This document shows, one piece after another, positions 6,551 to 8,084 of a DNA stretch of 8,084 nt. This stretch comes from Deltaproteobacteria bacterium (GTDB lineage Bacteria > Desulfobacterota > Desulfobacteria > Desulfobacterales > Desulfosalsimonadaceae). The stretch covers positions 1 through 8,084 of the forward strand of contig JAJRPH010000525.1 of assembly GCA_024280875.1 (NCBI GenBank). The letters run 5' to 3'. The first letter of the stretch is position 1; each line of letters starts with the position of its first letter. The translations under genes were made by a program, and so were the position numbers. Under the pieces are notes generated by a model, which was not told where the DNA came from, did not search any database, and worked only from the letters and a program-made list of their open reading frames with translations.

Positions 6551-6763
6551 GAATACTGCAAAATTTAATAAACCATCTCATATTCAATAGAATCCGATTA
6601 GATTAAATTATTGTTCCAATTATAAAAATATGTTAGATTGTTCCGAACTTCAATCCTGACATTATAAACTATATAATATTTCTATATTATTACAATATTC
6701 CTTCTTTCATATACCTGTTAAAAATTTACATATTTTTTATCCATTCAAGCTCTGGTCAAACTC

Positions 6764-6779
6764 TGGCACAACTTTTGAA
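6764..6779 (+). promoter_or_regulatory. Candidate sigma-54 (-24/-12) promoter
   Basis: TGGCACAACTTTTGAA matches the RpoN pattern TGGCAC-N5-TTGC except that the -12 dinucleotide is GA instead of GC; GG and the -12 G keep the required spacing. Transcription would start near 6790, giving a leader of about 60 bases before the TolC-type gene. If real, expression needs an RpoN-dependent AAA+ activator. Confidence 0.45.
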
Positions 6780-6841
6780 TGTATTTGAATGTGATTATAT
6801 CGATAAAATAATCATTGAATGGATTTTTTTAAAATAATAGC

Positions 6842-6846
6842 AAGGT
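6842..6846 (+). promoter_or_regulatory. Ribosome binding site of the TolC-type gene
   Basis: AAGGT lies six bases before ATG 6853, a good Shine-Dalgarno position. It supports that start over the in-frame ATG two codons later at 6859. Confidence 0.65.
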
Positions 6847-6852
6847 AAACCA

Positions 6853-8084
6853 ATGAAAATGTATCTCATAAATCGACTCATCAAAATTGCAGGGGTAACG
6901 GCTATCGCTCTTATGATGCCATTGGCGACGTACGCTGAAATCCCGATCTGGGCTCCTGAACCTCTTGCGCATATTATTGAAGAGGGGCTGGCAAATAATC
7001 AGTCTATAAAAAGTCTGGAATCCCAAATAGATGCATTAAAAGAACAAGTTCCTTTGGCAGGATCACTTCCTGATCCGAGACTGGGCATTGCTTTAATAAA
7101 TCTCCCCGTGGACAGCTTGCGATTTGATGAAGAGCCCATGACCCAAAAACAAATATCGATTGCCCAGAAATTTCCATGGTTCGGTAAACGTGGATTACGG
7201 TCTGATCAGGCAACATTTACGGTCAGGCAAAAAGAAATGGTCCTTAATGCAGAAAGGCTTTCGCTTTCAAAAGAAATTACCAATGCTTATTATGAGCTGG
7301 GGTTTATCGCAAAAAGTCAGGACATTAATACCCGCTTGACACAGATGCTCCAACGAATTTTACACGCCGCCGAAAGCCGATACTCCACCGGCAAGGGACT
7401 TCAGCAAAATATTTTTCAGGCCCAGGTCGAACTGAGCAAGTTGACTGAAAAAAACATAACCCTGAGAAAAAATCGTCGTATTACAGAAGACCGCCTCAAT
7501 GAACTGCTCAATCGGGAACATTTTGAATCGATCATTCCGCCGAAGAATCTTCCACCCCCATATTTTACGCTTTCAATACCAGAATTAAAAACCTTTGCTT
7601 TAAAGAACAACCCACGGTTAAAAGCCAAAAAGTATGAAATATTGATGGCACATGCAGGTATCGAACTGGCCCATAAAGACTACTGGCCGGATATGGATGT
7701 TAAAGTGTCTTACGGGCAGCGGGCAGAGAACCGGTCCGGACAGAACTGGGATGATTTTGTTTCAACCGGGATAACAATGAACATCCCGCTCTGGCAAAAA
7801 ACCCGCCAGGACAAAAAACTGGCTGCGGCCATTGCCTCACACCGTTCTAAAAAACAATCATACAATAATCTTAAAGACAGCCTGAATCATAAGGTAGATG
7901 CGGCAGCGACTGAGATACTGGATCTCCAGGAGAATTTCCTCTTGTATAACGATGCAATTATTCCACAGACCGAACAGTGGGCTCGCGCTGCACTGGATGC
8001 GTATGAAGTCGGGAAAGTAGAGTTTAATACAATGATTAAAGCCCAGACCCAGCTCCTTAAATTCGAACTCGAGGCACAACGACA
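6853..8084 (+). CDS. TolC/CusC-family outer-membrane efflux protein, 3' end outside the window
   Basis: The frame stays open from ATG 6853 to the window edge (410 codons); most of an expected 430-460 residues is present. Residues 1-28 form a Sec signal peptide (positive start, hydrophobic core, likely cleavage after ATYA). There is no lipobox Cys, so it is not a CusC-type lipoprotein. The mature protein has the doubled outer-membrane efflux layout. A first repeat includes LPDPRLGIALINLPVD, IAQKFPWFGKRGLR and long coiled-coil helices (about residues 125-225). A second includes NNPRLKAKKYEI, KDYWPDMDVKVSYG and NIPLWQKTRQDKK with helices beyond. The PDPRLG and FPWFGKR motifs are typical of TolC proteins paired with metal or drug RND pumps (CusCBA/CzcCBA type). 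It would form the periplasm-spanning exit duct, and a membrane fusion protein and an RND pump are expected just to the right. The substrate cannot be told from this protein alone. Confidence 0.92.
   Translation, partial: MKMYLINRLIKIAGVTAIALMMPLATYAEIPIWAPEPLAHIIEEGLANNQSIKSLESQIDALKEQVPLAGSLPDPRLGIALINLPVDSLRFDEEPMTQKQISIAQKFPWFGKRGLRSDQATFTVRQKEMVLNAERLSLSKEITNAYYELGFIAKSQDINTRLTQMLQRILHAAESRYSTGKGLQQNIFQAQVELSKLTEKNITLRKNRRITEDRLNELLNREHFESIIPPKNLPPPYFTLSIPELKTFALKNNPRLKAKKYEILMAHAGIELAHKDYWPDMDVKVSYGQRAENRSGQNWDDFVSTGITMNIPLWQKTRQDKKLAAAIASHRSKKQSYNNLKDSLNHKVDAAATEILDLQENFLLYNDAIIPQTEQWARAALDAYEVGKVEFNTMIKAQTQLLKFELEAQR

Larger units (their letters stand above)
6449..6852. other. AT-rich intergenic region between nadA and the TolC-type gene
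   Basis: About 400 bases with no credible coding frame. It holds the stem-loop at 6506-6550, the repeated octamer ATTGTTCC at 6610-6617 and 6637-6644 (the second inside an inverted repeat GATTG-N10-CAATC, 6636-6655), the sigma-54-like promoter at 6764-6779, and a 10-base tandem repeat TTTGAATGTA/TTTGAATGTG at 6774-6793. The octamers lie 110-150 bases upstream of the promoter, a usual distance for activator sites, but this is only suggestive. Confidence 0.5.

Noticed and set aside
6829..8079. Four short minus-strand frames opposite the TolC-type gene
   Set aside because: They are antisense to a continuous frame with signal peptide, ribosome binding site and clear efflux-protein motifs.

Overview
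The window looks like a chromosomal segment of a mesophilic, probably anaerobic Gram-negative bacterium. My best guess is a sulfate-reducing deltaproteobacterium (Desulfobacterota, Desulfobacterales-like). This is an inference from an exported-looking four-domain rhodanese, a TIGR04283-like glycosyltransferase, a Hanks-type kinase relic, a TolC-family outer-membrane protein behind a sigma-54-like promoter, and a short palindromic-ended insertion whose sequence resembles elements I associate with that group. No rRNA, tRNA or CRISPR is present.

Layout. (1) 3-1847, plus strand: the 3' part of a gene for a protein with four rhodanese domains. Domains 2 and 4 carry the catalytic Cys; domains 1 and 3 do not. 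A strong intrinsic terminator follows at 1905-1932. (2) 1950-3842, plus strand: a two-part glycosyltransferase, with a polytopic membrane half joined to a GT2 half. The two halves meet just after a run of eight T; losing one T would separate them into two ORFs overlapping as TAATG. (3) 3843-4996: a decay zone. It holds a broken N-lobe of a Ser/Thr protein kinase (plus strand) and a diguanylate cyclase (GGDEF) pseudogene (minus strand). The latter is split by a 150-bp MITE-like element with an 8-bp target duplication. (4) 4997-5395: AT-rich intergenic DNA with three clear 19-bp palindromes and a degenerate fourth, spaced about four helical turns apart. (5) 5396-6448, plus strand: nadA, quinolinate synthase. 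(6) 6449-6852: AT-rich intergenic DNA with a stem-loop and a candidate sigma-54 promoter. (7) 6853 to the window end, plus strand: a TolC/CusC-type outer-membrane efflux protein, running off the right edge.

The genes do not form one operon. The rhodanese unit ends at its terminator, nadA stands alone without nadB or nadC in view, and the TolC-type gene probably opens an efflux operon continuing to the right. The points most worth following up are the phased palindromes upstream of nadA, the MITE insertion that explains the split GGDEF gene, the T8 fusion junction, and the terminator lying across the 5' end of the glycosyltransferase reading frame. I see no clear new defence or metabolic system.
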